Origin: W0P28-013 sp051870755
GTDB taxonomy: Bacteria; Bacteroidota; Bacteroidia; Bacteroidales; Paludibacteraceae
Direction of reading: 5' to 3'
Assembly (NCBI GenBank): GCA_051870755.1
Contig: JBJECE010000029.1
Coordinates: 49,605 to 113,604, forward strand
Length of the DNA stretch: 64,000 nucleotides
In this document: piece by piece, positions 39,942 through 49,354 of the stretch
Layout of the letters: each line of letters starts with the position of its first letter
Numbering within the stretch: the first letter of the stretch is position 1
Notes under the pieces: generated by a model
The model's database searches: none
Seen by the model: only the letters and a program-made list of their open reading frames with translations
What the model was told of the DNA's origin: nothing
Made by a program: the position numbers and the translations under genes

Positions 39942-41003
39942 ATGAAAAAATCACTCATTATCTTATTTGCCTGCATGGCCGGTATGGCCTATGCACAACC
40001 CAAAGCCAAAAACGTCATCTTTATGATTGGCGACGGCATGGGCATGAACCAAATCTATGCAGCCATGACGGCCAACGGTGGCTCGCTGAATGTCGAACAA
40101 TGTCCCGTAACGGGCTTCAGCAAATCGTATTCGGCCGACCGCTACATTACCGACAGCGCCGCCGGCGGCACGGCTTTGGCCACCGGCACCAAAACACGCA
40201 ACAACATGGTAGGCCTTGCGCCCGACAGCACGACGGTGTTGCGCTCGTCGCTCTACTATGCGGCACAACGCGGCAAAGCCACCGGCATCGTGGTAACCTG
40301 CCCGCTGACACACGCCACACCGGCGTCGTTCTACGCACATCAGGTGTCGCGCCACATGTACGAAGAGATTGCCCTCGATTTGTTGGATGCCGACATCGAT
40401 GTGATGATTGGCGGCGGACGCCAACATTTGGAAAAACGCAAAGACGGACAAAATCTCTCGAAACAGTTCGCCAAAAAAGGCTACGATGTGGTTTACACCG
40501 AACAAGCGCTCCAAAAATCTACCGCCGACAAAATTCTTGCGCCATTGGCTGACATCGATATGCCGGTGGCTTCCAAGCGCGGCAACTATCTGCCCGATGC
40601 CGTCGAGAAAGCCATCGAAACGCTGGCGCGCGACACGAACGGTTTCTTCCTGATGGTCGAAGGCTCGCAAATCGACTATCAATGCCACGGCAACAATGGC
40701 GAAGAGATGGTTTGCGAAGTGCGCGACTTCGACAACGCAATAGGAAAAGTGCTCGATTTTGCCCGTCGCGACGGCAATACGCTGGTCGTCATCACCGCCG
40801 ACCATGAAACGGGCGCACTCTCTATCTTGAACGGCGACTTCGCAGCAGGTACGGTCGAGTGCAAATTCAACACGACCGGACATAGCGGCGTGCCGGTGCC
40901 TGTGTTCGCATTCGGCCCCGGTGCCGAACAATTTACGGGCATTCAGCAAAATACCGATTTTCGCGACAAAGTGTTGCGACTGATGGGCATCGAAGCAAAA
41001 TAA
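39942..41003 (+). CDS. Alkaline phosphatase (PhoA superfamily)
   Basis: A 353-residue periplasmic phosphomonoesterase. Signal peptide KSLIILFACMAGMAYAQ. Metal and nucleophile motifs: KNVIFMIGDGMGMNQIYAAM (Asp ligand), YITDSAAGGTALATGTKT (catalytic Ser in DSAAGGTA), VEGSQIDYQCHGNN (metal ligands in the EGxxID-xxH set) and LVVITADHETGALS (Asp-His ligands), with GHSGVPVPVFAFGPGA giving the last His. This is the classical two-zinc, one-magnesium site. It likely releases phosphate from organic esters. Confidence 0.93.
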   Translation: MKKSLIILFACMAGMAYAQPKAKNVIFMIGDGMGMNQIYAAMTANGGSLNVEQCPVTGFSKSYSADRYITDSAAGGTALATGTKTRNNMVGLAPDSTTVLRSSLYYAAQRGKATGIVVTCPLTHATPASFYAHQVSRHMYEEIALDLLDADIDVMIGGGRQHLEKRKDGQNLSKQFAKKGYDVVYTEQALQKSTADKILAPLADIDMPVASKRGNYLPDAVEKAIETLARDTNGFFLMVEGSQIDYQCHGNNGEEMVCEVRDFDNAIGKVLDFARRDGNTLVVITADHETGALSILNGDFAAGTVECKFNTTGHSGVPVPVFAFGPGAEQFTGIQQNTDFRDKVLRLMGIEAK

Positions 41004-41009
41004 TATGGT

Positions 41010-41513
41010 ATGACACGCATCGGTCTGCTTTCCGATACGCACGGTTACTTTGACGAACGCTACTTGCAGCACTTCGACCGTTGCGACGAGATTTGGCATT
41101 GCGGCGACATCGGCTCCGACGACGTGGCCGAGCGATTGGCCGCTTTCCGACCGCTGCGTGCCGTGTACGGCAATATCGATGGTGGCGCCGTGCGCTACAA
41201 CTATTCCGAGTTTCTGGCCTTTCGCTGCGAATCGGTGAATGTGCTGATGACGCACATCGGCGGTTATCCCGGACGGTACAGCCCGCAGGCCTACCGTAAA
41301 ATCATGGCCGACAGACCGAACTTGTTTGTGTGCGGACATTCGCATATACTCAAAGTGCAGTACGACAAATCGCTGCAAATGCTGACCATGAATCCCGGAG
41401 CCGCCGGCATCTACGGTTTCCATCAGGTGCGGACGTTGCTGCGCTTCGAAATCGATGGTGCCGACATTCGCAATCTAGAAGTTGTGGAAATGCCTAAACA
41501 TACTGTTATTTAG
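41010..41513 (+). CDS. YfcE/MJ0936-type metallophosphoesterase
   Basis: A 167-residue calcineurin-like phosphoesterase. Motifs in order: GLLSDTHGYFDERYLQHF (D-x-H), IWHCGDIGSDDV (G-D), LRAVYGNIDGG (G-N-x-D), VLMTHIGGYPGRY (H) and LFVCGHSHILKVQY (G-H-S-H). All metal ligands are present. Members hydrolyse phosphodiesters in vitro; physiological substrates are unclear. It starts six bases after the alkaline phosphatase gene, so the two are probably one transcript. Confidence 0.9.
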   Translation: MTRIGLLSDTHGYFDERYLQHFDRCDEIWHCGDIGSDDVAERLAAFRPLRAVYGNIDGGAVRYNYSEFLAFRCESVNVLMTHIGGYPGRYSPQAYRKIMADRPNLFVCGHSHILKVQYDKSLQMLTMNPGAAGIYGFHQVRTLLRFEIDGADIRNLEVVEMPKHTVI

Positions 41514-41575
41514 ACTGAATCTAAAATAGTTTTTTTGGAAATTTATCGATGAAATCGCCCGTTTTTTGACTTTTT

Positions 41576-43993
41576 GTGAGAAAAATAACACTCATATTTT
41601 TAATGTGTCTTGCTGCCGTTTCTCTATCGGCGCAAGACATCATTATATTTGGCCAAGTGGTCAGTGCAGCCGATGGCGAACCTATTCAGGCGGCCAACGT
41701 GTGGTTCAAAAATACGCAAATAGGCACGGCTACCAACAACGAGGGTTATTTCATTCTGCGCAGTAACGAACCGTACAAAACACTTTGCGTATCGGTTGTC
41801 GGGTTTCGGCGCAAAGAGGTGAAACTGACCGGCGGCGACCAAGTGCTGACCATCGCCTTGAAAGAGGAACGCAATGTGCTGAACGAGTTGATAGTGCTGC
41901 CCACCGACAACGAGGCGTTGCCGTTGCTGCGGCGTGTGCGCGAACGTGCCGCCGAGAATAATCCCGATAAAATCGGCCAAATTGCCACCATCGAACAGCA
42001 GAATGTGCGCCTGAGTTTAACCAACATTCGTCGAAAAACGCTGCAGCGCAAATTGCTGCGCGATTTGACGGCAGGCACCATCGCTGCCGACGATTCTACG
42101 CTGTTTATGCCGCTGTACGATGCCGTGCAGGTCGATGCGATAACGGTGGATAGTGTCGATGGGGTGGTGCGCAACAACTTGTCGCACGACGAAAAGACGC
42201 TGCAAGTGCTGCCGCCTAATCAGGTGGGCGTGTTTTTGCAAAATTATGCGCCGAATGTCAATTTCTATCGTAGCAACGTAACCGTTTTGCAGACCAATTT
42301 CATCAGTCCGCTGTCGGCGCAAGGCACGCTCTACTATCAATATTTTCTGATTGACAGCGTGTTGTGCGATTCGGCCAAGGCGTATTACATTCGTTTCAGG
42401 CCGAAAAACGACAAAGAGTTGGCGTTCAAAGGCGAAATGTGGATCGATTCGGCCTCGTTGGCATTGCGGCGCATCAAGGCTTCGCTGTCGCCGGCGGCGG
42501 CCATCAACTATCTGAACGGCCTGACGATAGAACAGACGTTTGCACCAACCGCCAACGGCAAATTCTACTACGACCGGCGCGATTATGCCATGTCGTTTTC
42601 GCTCAATTTGTTCGATAAAAACGCCAAAAACGGCACTTCGGTCATCTATGCGCAGCACATCGAAAACCGCCAAACGGCGTGTGGCGATTCTCAAGCGACT
42701 GCTTTGTCCGAAATATCTGATTCTGTGGCCGTTTTCACCGATTCGGCGACACAGGAACGTCGCCAATTTCGCGCCGCCATCGACAGCCTCAATCAGAGTA
42801 AATTGCAGCGCATCGCCTACGGATTGGTCGATTTTGTGCTGAATGGTTATGTGCATGCGTGGAAATTCGACATCGGACCGGGCATCAATTGGTTTCGCTA
42901 CAACAAGTTGGAGGGTTTTCGCCCGACCCTTGCGCTGCGCACGGGCGAAAAGTTGACGGAATATTTCACCGTCGGCGGTTATGTAGGTTATGGTTTCGGC
43001 GATAAAAAATGGAAGTACGGTGGCGAATTGCAGGCGCGTTGGGGCGAGGCACACGCCCATTCCATCGGGCTGTTTTACGACAACGATGTGGTGCGGCATG
43101 GTTATCGGTTTGCCGAAGTGGTCGGCGAAAATATGTACGGCAGTCCCGAAAACTTGCTAACAACCTGCTCGTTTGTGGTGAAACATCGCAATTTGTATCA
43201 GATTCATCAAGCGGCGGTGCAATATCGGTACGAACAGGCGGGTGTGCGTTTCACGTTGCGTGCGCAAGGCACCGAATATTTAAGCAACGAAGCGATGCCG
43301 TTTGTGCAAAATGATGTATCTTTGCAGCAGGTTCGTGCGGCAACCGTGTCGGCGGGATTGCGCTTGTCGTTCAAGGAGAATACGCTCGACTATTTTTTTC
43401 ATCGCTACTATTTGCGCACCAACTATCCGATAGTGAATGTTGTGGGTGAATATGGTTACTACACGGCCGGCGCGGCGCAAGGACATTTCGGGCAGGTGCG
43501 CGTGGCGTTGAAACACGATGTTCCGCTCTTTTCGGGGCGGCTGAAATATACGCTCGAGTCGGGCTATATTTTTGGCAATGTGCCGTGGCTGTTGCTCGAA
43601 ACGCCACGCATGCAGCGCAACTTTTGGTCGCAGTACGACTTTGGTCTGCTCACGCCGATGGAGTTTATGTCCGATGCTTATGTTACGGCGAATGTGCGGT
43701 ATATCACCAGCGGTTGGATTTTCAACTACATCCCGTATGTCAAAAAGGCAAATCTGCGCGAGGAGTTGATTTTCCGCATCGCTTACGGCGGTTTGCGCTC
43801 GGGGCACGATGGCGTGTTGGCGCTGCCCGAATCGGTCGGATCGCTGCAAAAAATGCCCTACATCGAAGCCGGTGTCGGCATTTGCAACATTTTGCGCTTG
43901 TTGTCGGTGCAGTCCATTTGGCGCGTTACCTACCGCGACACGCCCGATGCCATCAAATGGGGCATACGCGTGCGGTTGGAGTTGGGATTCTAA
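41576..43993 (+). CDS. DUF5686 / carboxypeptidase-like regulatory domain outer-membrane protein
   Basis: An 805-residue protein starting with GTG at 41576, which gives a complete signal peptide (MRKITLIFLMCLAAVSLSAQ); the next ATG would shorten it. Residues ~25-110 are a carboxypeptidase D regulatory-like beta-sandwich (IIIFGQVVSAADGEPIQAAN, TNNEGYFILR) as at the N-terminus of TonB-linked proteins. The rest is DUF5686: LPLLRRVRERAAENNPDKIG, then a long beta-barrel (KLKYTLESGYIFGNVPWLLL, LREELIFRIAYGG, WGIRVRLELGF at the end). No TonB plug is present. It is a common Bacteroidota outer-membrane protein of unknown role. Confidence 0.85.
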   Translation: MRKITLIFLMCLAAVSLSAQDIIIFGQVVSAADGEPIQAANVWFKNTQIGTATNNEGYFILRSNEPYKTLCVSVVGFRRKEVKLTGGDQVLTIALKEERNVLNELIVLPTDNEALPLLRRVRERAAENNPDKIGQIATIEQQNVRLSLTNIRRKTLQRKLLRDLTAGTIAADDSTLFMPLYDAVQVDAITVDSVDGVVRNNLSHDEKTLQVLPPNQVGVFLQNYAPNVNFYRSNVTVLQTNFISPLSAQGTLYYQYFLIDSVLCDSAKAYYIRFRPKNDKELAFKGEMWIDSASLALRRIKASLSPAAAINYLNGLTIEQTFAPTANGKFYYDRRDYAMSFSLNLFDKNAKNGTSVIYAQHIENRQTACGDSQATALSEISDSVAVFTDSATQERRQFRAAIDSLNQSKLQRIAYGLVDFVLNGYVHAWKFDIGPGINWFRYNKLEGFRPTLALRTGEKLTEYFTVGGYVGYGFGDKKWKYGGELQARWGEAHAHSIGLFYDNDVVRHGYRFAEVVGENMYGSPENLLTTCSFVVKHRNLYQIHQAAVQYRYEQAGVRFTLRAQGTEYLSNEAMPFVQNDVSLQQVRAATVSAGLRLSFKENTLDYFFHRYYLRTNYPIVNVVGEYGYYTAGAAQGHFGQVRVALKHDVPLFSGRLKYTLESGYIFGNVPWLLLETPRMQRNFWSQYDFGLLTPMEFMSDAYVTANVRYITSGWIFNYIPYVKKANLREELIFRIAYGGLRSGHDGVLALPESVGSLQKMPYIEAGVGICNILRLLSVQSIWRVTYRDTPDAIKWGIRVRLELGF

Positions 43994-44012
43994 ACAAAAA
44001 ATAAACATATCT

Positions 44013-45095
44013 ATGTCGAAAGGGAAAATTCTGATGGCTATGAGTGGCGGCATCGACAGTACGGTGTCGGCCATGTTGCTGCGCGAACAGGGCTACGACC
44101 TTGTGGGCGTTACGTTCCGCACGTTCGACAGCATACGCGAGAGTTGTCTGGCCAAAGAGAAAGGCTGTTGCAGCATCGATTCCATCATGGAGGCGAAACG
44201 CATGGCCGAACAACTTGGTTTTGAGCATCATATACTCGATTTCCGCGACACGTTCAAACAATGCGTCATCGGCAACTTTGTCGATGAGTATATGCGCGGG
44301 CGCACGCCAAACCCATGCGTCTTGTGCAATTCGTCGATTAAATGGGGCAAATTGCTCGATATGGCCGATACTTTCGGCTGCGACAAAATAGCCACAGGGC
44401 ATTATGCGCAAATTGTCGAGGACGACGGACATGTCTATTTGGCCAACTCAGTCGATGTCAAAAAAGACCAGACCTATTTTTTGTGGATGCTCACCGAGGC
44501 CAATTTGGCACGCACCGTTTTCCCGTTGGGCGGCTACACCAAACAGCAGGTGCGCGACATGGCGGCAGCACGCGGCTTTGTGAAACTGTCGCAAAAAACC
44601 GAAAGCCAAGAGATTTGTTTCGTGCCGAACAACGACTACCGCGACTTTCTGGCGCAGCAGGTTCCCGACTTCGACCATAAGTGCAAAAGTGGCGATTTCA
44701 TCGATAAAAACGGACAGATTATCGGCGCGCACGACGGCTTCCCAAATTACACCATCGGGCAGCGCAAAGGGCTGAAAGTGGCTTTCGGCACGCCTAAATA
44801 TGTAACCAAAATTGATGCGGCCACAAACCGTGTAACGCTCGGCGACCGCAACGACCTGCTCACCACAACGCTCGAGGCCGGACACTGCCGATTTACCGAT
44901 GCACAAAAATTGTCGATGAATCCGCGGGTTTTGGCGCGCATACGCTACAAAAGTCCGGCTACGGCAGCCACCATCGCCATCGATGGCGACCGCTGTCGCT
45001 TGCAGTTCGACGAACCCGTGTGGGGCGTAACGCCCGGGCAATCGCTGGTGTTGTATCAGGACGGGAAGGTCGTTGGAGGCGGATTTATCGACTAA
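44013..45095 (+). CDS. mnmA: tRNA-specific 2-thiouridylase MnmA
   Basis: A 360-residue enzyme that thiolates U34 of tRNA for Lys, Glu and Gln. ATP pyrophosphatase loop ILMAMSGGIDSTVSAMLLRE (SGGxDS), catalytic Cys pair in RTPNPCVLCNSSIKWGKL and SQKTESQEICFVPNNDYRDF, DQTYFLWML, and the C-terminal barrel VTLGDRNDLLTT...FDEPVWGVTPGQSLVLYQDG. The start is set at the ATG before the SGG motif; a longer frame would read back into the DUF5686 gene. The second catalytic Cys and the first are both present, so the enzyme should be active. Confidence 0.94.
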   Translation: MSKGKILMAMSGGIDSTVSAMLLREQGYDLVGVTFRTFDSIRESCLAKEKGCCSIDSIMEAKRMAEQLGFEHHILDFRDTFKQCVIGNFVDEYMRGRTPNPCVLCNSSIKWGKLLDMADTFGCDKIATGHYAQIVEDDGHVYLANSVDVKKDQTYFLWMLTEANLARTVFPLGGYTKQQVRDMAAARGFVKLSQKTESQEICFVPNNDYRDFLAQQVPDFDHKCKSGDFIDKNGQIIGAHDGFPNYTIGQRKGLKVAFGTPKYVTKIDAATNRVTLGDRNDLLTTTLEAGHCRFTDAQKLSMNPRVLARIRYKSPATAATIAIDGDRCRLQFDEPVWGVTPGQSLVLYQDGKVVGGGFID

Positions 45096-45109
45096 ATAGG
45101 ACAACAAAG

Positions 45110-46357
45110 ATGACCGAATCATTTTCACTTTCAGAGTTGGGCAGTCGCTTGAAAATGTCGATTAAATCGTCGTTTTCGGAGCCTGTGTGGGTGCGCGCCG
45201 AAATCAGCGAATTGCACGAAAACGCTAATGGACATTGTTACTTGGAACTGATAGAAAAATCGGCAACCACCGACACGCTTGTGGCTAAGCAGAAGGCTAC
45301 GGTTTGGGCGTTTACCTACCGCTTGCTGAAACCCTATTTCGAGTCCGAAACAGGCACATCGTTGCGCCCCGGCATGAAAGTGATGCTGCTGTGCGAAGTC
45401 GAGTTTCACGAGGTTTATGGCATCAGTTTGAATGTGCGCGACATCGATCCTGTGTTTACCGTGGGCGAAATGGCCGTACGCCGTGCCGAAATCATACGCC
45501 GCCTGACCGACGAAGGCATCGTCGATATGAACAAACAACTGCCACTGCCGCCTGTGCCGCAGCGCGTGGCCGTCATATCGTCGGCTTCGGCAGCAGGTTT
45601 TGGCGATTTTTGCGACCAACTGCATCACAATCCGTTTGGCTATGTGTTCTACACCAAATTGTTTCCGGCGACGATGCAGGGCGCTCAAACCGAACAATCC
45701 GTTATCGCGGCATTGGACAAAATCTGCGATTTCATCGATAATTTTGATGTGGTAGTCATCATTCGTGGCGGTGGCGCTACCAGCGATTTGGCGGCGTTCG
45801 ACAACTACAATTTGGCGTTGCATTGCGCGCAGTTTCCACTGCCGATAATCAGCGGCATCGGCCATCAGCGCGACGAGAGTGTGGTCGATTTGGTGGCGCA
45901 CACGCGCGTGAAAACACCAACGGCCGCAGCCGAATTGTTGGTGGCTTGCGTCAACGATTTCGAGCAAAATACCGATGAAATGGCGCAAAATGCTGTTTCG
46001 GCCATGCGCGACATCGTACAAAACTGCACATTGCACTTGCAGCACTGCACCGCGCGTCTGACGGTGGCGCAACACCTATGCGCCCGTTACGACATGGCTT
46101 TGAATCAGATGGCGATGCGCTTGCGTAATGTGGCAAAAATGGCCGTTTCATCGGAAGAAAAGCGTATGGCCGTTGTCGAAAAATCGCTCGAATATGCCGA
46201 CCCTGCCGTGCTGTTGCAACGTGGTTTCACACTGACCACTCGCAACGGCAAAGTGCTGACGTCGCCGGCCGAGGTGCAAGTAGGCGATGTGATCGAAACG
46301 CATCTGAAAGGAGGCACACTCACTTCCGTCGTACAAAATATCAATCACAAACAATAG
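45110..46357 (+). CDS. xseA: Exodeoxyribonuclease VII large subunit
   Basis: A 415-residue subunit of ExoVII, which degrades single-stranded DNA from both ends. The N-terminal OB-fold (FSEPVWVRAEISELHENANG HCYLEL) is followed by the catalytic domain with RVAVISSASAAGFGDFCDQL, VVIIRGGGATSDLAAFDNYN, SGIGHQRDESVVDLVAHTRV KTPTAAAEL and a coiled-coil, ending QRGFTLTTRNGKVLTSPAEV QVGD. It is followed three bases later by xseB; both subunits are needed. Confidence 0.96.
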   Translation: MTESFSLSELGSRLKMSIKSSFSEPVWVRAEISELHENANGHCYLELIEKSATTDTLVAKQKATVWAFTYRLLKPYFESETGTSLRPGMKVMLLCEVEFHEVYGISLNVRDIDPVFTVGEMAVRRAEIIRRLTDEGIVDMNKQLPLPPVPQRVAVISSASAAGFGDFCDQLHHNPFGYVFYTKLFPATMQGAQTEQSVIAALDKICDFIDNFDVVVIIRGGGATSDLAAFDNYNLALHCAQFPLPIISGIGHQRDESVVDLVAHTRVKTPTAAAELLVACVNDFEQNTDEMAQNAVSAMRDIVQNCTLHLQHCTARLTVAQHLCARYDMALNQMAMRLRNVAKMAVSSEEKRMAVVEKSLEYADPAVLLQRGFTLTTRNGKVLTSPAEVQVGDVIETHLKGGTLTSVVQNINHKQ

Positions 46358-46360
46358 AAT

Positions 46361-46555
46361 ATGAAACAGAAAATGACGTATCAGCAAAATGTGGAGCGGC
46401 TCGAACAGTTGGTGGCCGACATCGAAAGCGGGGAGTTTGGCCTCGACGAACTCGCCGAAAAGGTGAAAGAAGCGACCGAATTGGTGAAAGCCTGCAAAGA
46501 AAAATTGCGCCAAACGGATGCGGATATCGAGCAGATGCTCAACGAAATAGCCTGA
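46361..46555 (+). CDS. xseB: Exodeoxyribonuclease VII small subunit
   Basis: A 64-residue helical hairpin protein: NVERLEQLVADIESGEFGLD ELAEKVKEATELVKACKEKL. The LExIVxxLExGxxxLdExxxxxxxGxxLxxxCxxxL pattern of XseB is clear. It coats the large subunit's coiled coil. Starts three bases after xseA. Confidence 0.93.
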   Translation: MKQKMTYQQNVERLEQLVADIESGEFGLDELAEKVKEATELVKACKEKLRQTDADIEQMLNEIA

Positions 46556-46583
46556 CGACTGTTCCCCCCCCAAAAAAAACAAA

Positions 46584-46611
46584 AAACGCCCGATTCATCG
46601 GACGTTTTGTT
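46584..46611. terminator. Bidirectional terminator between xseB and tRNA-Glu
   Basis: AAAACGCCCGATTCATCGGACG and TTTTG form a stem (CCGAT/ATCGG with flanking CG/CG and A/T tracts), preceded by C- and A-tracts (46564-46580). It can end both xseB and the leftward tRNA. Confidence 0.75.
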
Positions 46612-46613
46612 TG

Positions 46614-46686
46614 TAGTGGATACGGGACTCGAACCCGTGTTACCGGCGTGAGAGGCCGGTGTCCTAGGCCACTAGACGAATCCACC
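46614..46686 (-). tRNA. tRNA-Glu (anticodon CUC)
   Basis: A 73-base tRNA on the minus strand. Acceptor GGTGGAT pairs with ATCCACT, the D-arm has TCGTCTAGTGGCCTAGGACA, the anticodon stem CCGGC/GCCGG encloses CTCTCAC (anticodon CTC), and the T-arm is ACGGG-TTCGAGT-CCCGT. Discriminator A; CCA is not encoded. Confidence 0.95.
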
Positions 46687-46710
46687 ATGACCTTGCGTAA
46701 AATTGCGGTG

Positions 46711-46742
46711 CAAAGATATATATTTTTTTTGTAACTGACAAA
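46711..46742 (-). promoter_or_regulatory. Promoter of tRNA-Glu
   Basis: Minus strand TTTG (46739-46742), 20-base spacer, TATCTTTG (46711-46718), 24 bases before the tRNA. Confidence 0.8.
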
Positions 46743-46828
46743 GATGTCGATAAAAAAATAATATTTTTATTGTGATTTGATGATATTTTTATCAGCGAAA
46801 GTGCCTTCCTGCATCGCTGAATAACACA

Positions 46829-46859
46829 AAAAATCCCCGATTTTTTCGGGGATTTTTTA
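46829..46859. terminator. Terminator of tpiA
   Basis: AAAAAATCCCCGA-TTTT-TTCGGGGATTTTTT: strong stem with A/T tracts on both strands. Confidence 0.9.
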
Positions 46860-46880
46860 CTTCGACACTTTGATTGAGGA

Positions 46881-47636
46881 TTAAAATGCGTCGATAATCT
46901 CTTTGAAGTCGGCTGCTTTGAGCGATGCACCACCAATCAGACCACCGTCGATGTCGGGGTTGGCAAACAGACCTTTGGCGTTGCTGCCTTTGCAACTGCC
47001 GCCGTAGAGAATCGAGCAATCGTCGGCCACTGCCTGACCATATTTCTCGGCTACAAGACCGCGAATGTAGGCGTGAATCTCTTGTGCTTGTTCGGGCGTG
47101 GCGGTCAAACCGGTGCCGATAGCCCAAACCGGCTCGTAGGCCAACACGATTTTACCGAAATCTTCGGCCGAAAGGTTGAAGAGCGATCCTTCGAGTTGTG
47201 CTTTCACCACTTCGTTTTGTTTGCCGGCTTCGCGTTCCTCTTTCACTTCGCCGATGCAGAAAATCGGTTTCAAACCGTGCGCAAGGGCGAGTTGCACTTT
47301 TTCGCGCAGAATGTCGTAGTCCTCGTGGTAGTAGGCGCGACGTTCGCTGTGGCCGATGATGCAGTATTCGGCGCCGGTGGAGGCCACCATAGCAGCCGAT
47401 ACTTCGCCCGTGTAGGCACCCGACTCTTTGTCGGCGCAGTTTTCGGCCGATACTTTGATGCACGAATCTTTGACCAACTCGGCAACCGTGGCCAAGTGGA
47501 TGAACGGTGTGCCGATGATAACTTCGCAGTTGGGTTTGGCATCGGCCAAGAGGTTTTTCAAATCGGTAGCCAAGGCTACGCCTTCTTGCAGGGTTTTGTT
47601 CATTTTCCAGTTACCTGCTACAATGTTTTTTCTCAT
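46881..47636 (-). CDS. tpiA: Triose-phosphate isomerase
   Basis: A 251-residue glycolytic enzyme interconverting dihydroxyacetone phosphate and glyceraldehyde-3-phosphate. N-terminal VAGNWKMNKTLQEG holds the substrate Asn and Lys, YCIIGHSERRAYYHEDYD the catalytic His, VLAYEPVWAIGTGLTATPEQ the catalytic Glu and start of the mobile loop, and ILYGGSCKGSNAKGLFANPD IDGGLIGGASL the phosphate grip. Third gene of a four-gene leftward cluster. Confidence 0.97.
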   Translation of the reverse strand: MRKNIVAGNWKMNKTLQEGVALATDLKNLLADAKPNCEVIIGTPFIHLATVAELVKDSCIKVSAENCADKESGAYTGEVSAAMVASTGAEYCIIGHSERRAYYHEDYDILREKVQLALAHGLKPIFCIGEVKEEREAGKQNEVVKAQLEGSLFNLSAEDFGKIVLAYEPVWAIGTGLTATPEQAQEIHAYIRGLVAEKYGQAVADDCSILYGGSCKGSNAKGLFANPDIDGGLIGGASLKAADFKEIIDAF

Positions 47637-47661
47637 GTTTTTATGCGTTTTACGTTATTGA

Positions 47662-48792
47662 TTATTGTTGTTGTAGTCTTTTTTTGACGCTGTTGTGGCT
47701 GAATTTGTCGATGACGGTGCCGTTGCGCAGTACGACGACGCCCGGATTGGCGCGCACCATCGTTTTCAGTTGTATGGGGTCGGTGGCGCAGAAGGTGAAC
47801 GGCCAGGCGTGTTGCTCTGCAAAATGCAATGCGTCGTCTTTGTAGGTGCCTGTCAGCGTGTAAACGCGGGCACCGGTTGCTGTGGCGCGTTGGCAGAGTT
47901 CGATGATGTCGGCCAAATGGGCGGTGTCGGTTTTCGACAGGTCGTACATCACTACCAGATAGGTGTCGCCCGTGTAGGCCAACACATCGTCGGTGATGTC
48001 GTCGTCGTCCATGGTGGCAACCGAAAAATCGTGTATTGGCGGCGTGTAACCTTGTTCTACCAGCACGCTGTGCTGATCGACAAAATGCCACGTGGTGTCC
48101 TGCCACGGATAGTTATTCAGCGTAAATTCTTGTTCTACGCCATTTTTTTCGTAGATGAATGTGGTTTCGTATTTATCGCGCGGTGCGCCGTCGGGTATAG
48201 CCATGTTTTCGGCGATGTTGGCGCCGATTTTATAAGGTCGAAAATCGATGATTGGCAGATATTTCAGGCAGAAGCACGAAATGGTAACCGATATGGCGAA
48301 ACATGTGGCCACAAGCAGCCAGCTCGGCAGTGGCGACAATTTGCAGCGGTTGTATTTCGCGGTCAGCAGAATGACGATGACTAACGCCAGCAGTACCAGG
48401 TTTTTCCAAAATGTCTGCCAATTGGTGATGATGATGGCTTCGCCGAAGCAGCCGCAGTCCGACACCGGATTGGTCAGTGCAATCCACAGGGTGAGCGGTG
48501 TATAAAAAACCATAAAGGCTAACCCGCACCAAGCGGCCAATTTCAGTTGGACGCCAAATAATACGCAGCAACCTATCAGAAATTCGACGGCCGACATACA
48601 CACTGAGCCAAACAGTGTCAGGTCGTTGAATTGGGTCAGATTCCATGCTGCGAGGTAGTCCTGCATTTTGTAGGAAAATCCCAACGGGTCGATGGCTTTG
48701 ACAAAGCCGGAAAAGATGAATGTGGCACCGAACAATATGCGGCATGCGAGTCCGATCCACTGCAGCGATTGTTTTGGTTGATGGGTATTCAT
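47662..48792 (-). CDS. DoxX-domain membrane protein, BT_3928 family
   Basis: A 376-residue inner-membrane protein. The N-terminal ~175 residues hold five or so helices of the DoxX type (LACRILFGATFIFSGFVKAI DPLGFSYKM...NPVSDCGCFGEAIIITNWQT), including a conserved DCGCFG. The C-terminal ~200 residues face the periplasm; YLVVMYDLSKTDTAHLADII, ARVYTLTGTY and VRANPGVVVLRNGTVIDKFS look thioredoxin-like but lack a CxxC. The DoxX-plus-thioredoxin-like combination next to DUF1599 and tpiA is the familiar Bacteroidota arrangement. Redox or quinone-related function is inferred. Confidence 0.82.
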   Translation of the reverse strand: MNTHQPKQSLQWIGLACRILFGATFIFSGFVKAIDPLGFSYKMQDYLAAWNLTQFNDLTLFGSVCMSAVEFLIGCCVLFGVQLKLAAWCGLAFMVFYTPLTLWIALTNPVSDCGCFGEAIIITNWQTFWKNLVLLALVIVILLTAKYNRCKLSPLPSWLLVATCFAISVTISCFCLKYLPIIDFRPYKIGANIAENMAIPDGAPRDKYETTFIYEKNGVEQEFTLNNYPWQDTTWHFVDQHSVLVEQGYTPPIHDFSVATMDDDDITDDVLAYTGDTYLVVMYDLSKTDTAHLADIIELCQRATATGARVYTLTGTYKDDALHFAEQHAWPFTFCATDPIQLKTMVRANPGVVVLRNGTVIDKFSHNSVKKRLQQQ

Positions 48793-48805
48793 GGCTGTAT
48801 TGTTT

Positions 48806-49348
48806 TTAGTGCTGTTCTTCCATCTGTATGAGGCTGAAAACGGCGTAATTCAGCATGTCGAAATAGTTGCCGTCGGAGCCTTCGGATACGAGTGTTTTCT
48901 CGTCGTGTGCGGCAATAGATTTATTACGGTTGATTTTTGTCAGAATGATGTCGGTAAGCGATGTGGAGGCCATGTCGCGCCAAGCTTCGCCGTAATCGTG
49001 ATTTTTGTCGATCATCAATTTTTTGGCTTGCGACAAATATTTGTCGTAGAGTTCCAACGCACGTTCGCGTGTCATGTCCACCGCATCGGCGTAATGGCAT
49101 TCCAATTGGATGAGCCCGATGATGGAATAGTTGACTATGGCCATCAGTTCGCCTTTGATGCTGTCGCCAATGCGATTTTCGCCCGTTGTTTCGATAGTGC
49201 GTATACGTTTGGCCTTGATGAAAAGTTGGTCGTTTACTGTTTGTGGGCGCATGATGCGCCATGCAGGGCCGTAGTCCTTCATCTTTAGGATGAAGATTTC
49301 GCGGCATTCCGCCACTATCTGGTCGAATTGTTCTTCGGTTTTGGTCAT
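48806..49348 (-). CDS. DUF1599 domain protein (duplicated)
   Basis: A 180-residue protein made of two similar halves: ILKMKDYGPAWRIMRPQTVN DQLFIKAKRIRTIE with YSIIGLIQLE, and MIDKNHDYGEAWRDMASTSL TDIILTKINRNKSI with YAVFSLIQME. KxxDYGxAWR is the DUF1599 signature. The repeated E, D and YxxIxLIQME helices suggest an all-alpha fold like MazG/dUTPase proteins that handle nucleotides; that activity is not proven for this family. It precedes the DoxX gene by 13 bases. Confidence 0.85.
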   Translation of the reverse strand: MTKTEEQFDQIVAECREIFILKMKDYGPAWRIMRPQTVNDQLFIKAKRIRTIETTGENRIGDSIKGELMAIVNYSIIGLIQLECHYADAVDMTRERALELYDKYLSQAKKLMIDKNHDYGEAWRDMASTSLTDIILTKINRNKSIAAHDEKTLVSEGSDGNYFDMLNYAVFSLIQMEEQH

Positions 49349-49354
49349 GGTCGC

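Noticed and set aside
39963..41423. 486-codon antisense frame opposite the alkaline phosphatase and phosphodiesterase
   Set aside because: The genes on the plus strand have complete catalytic motifs; the antisense frame is a by-product of their codon bias.
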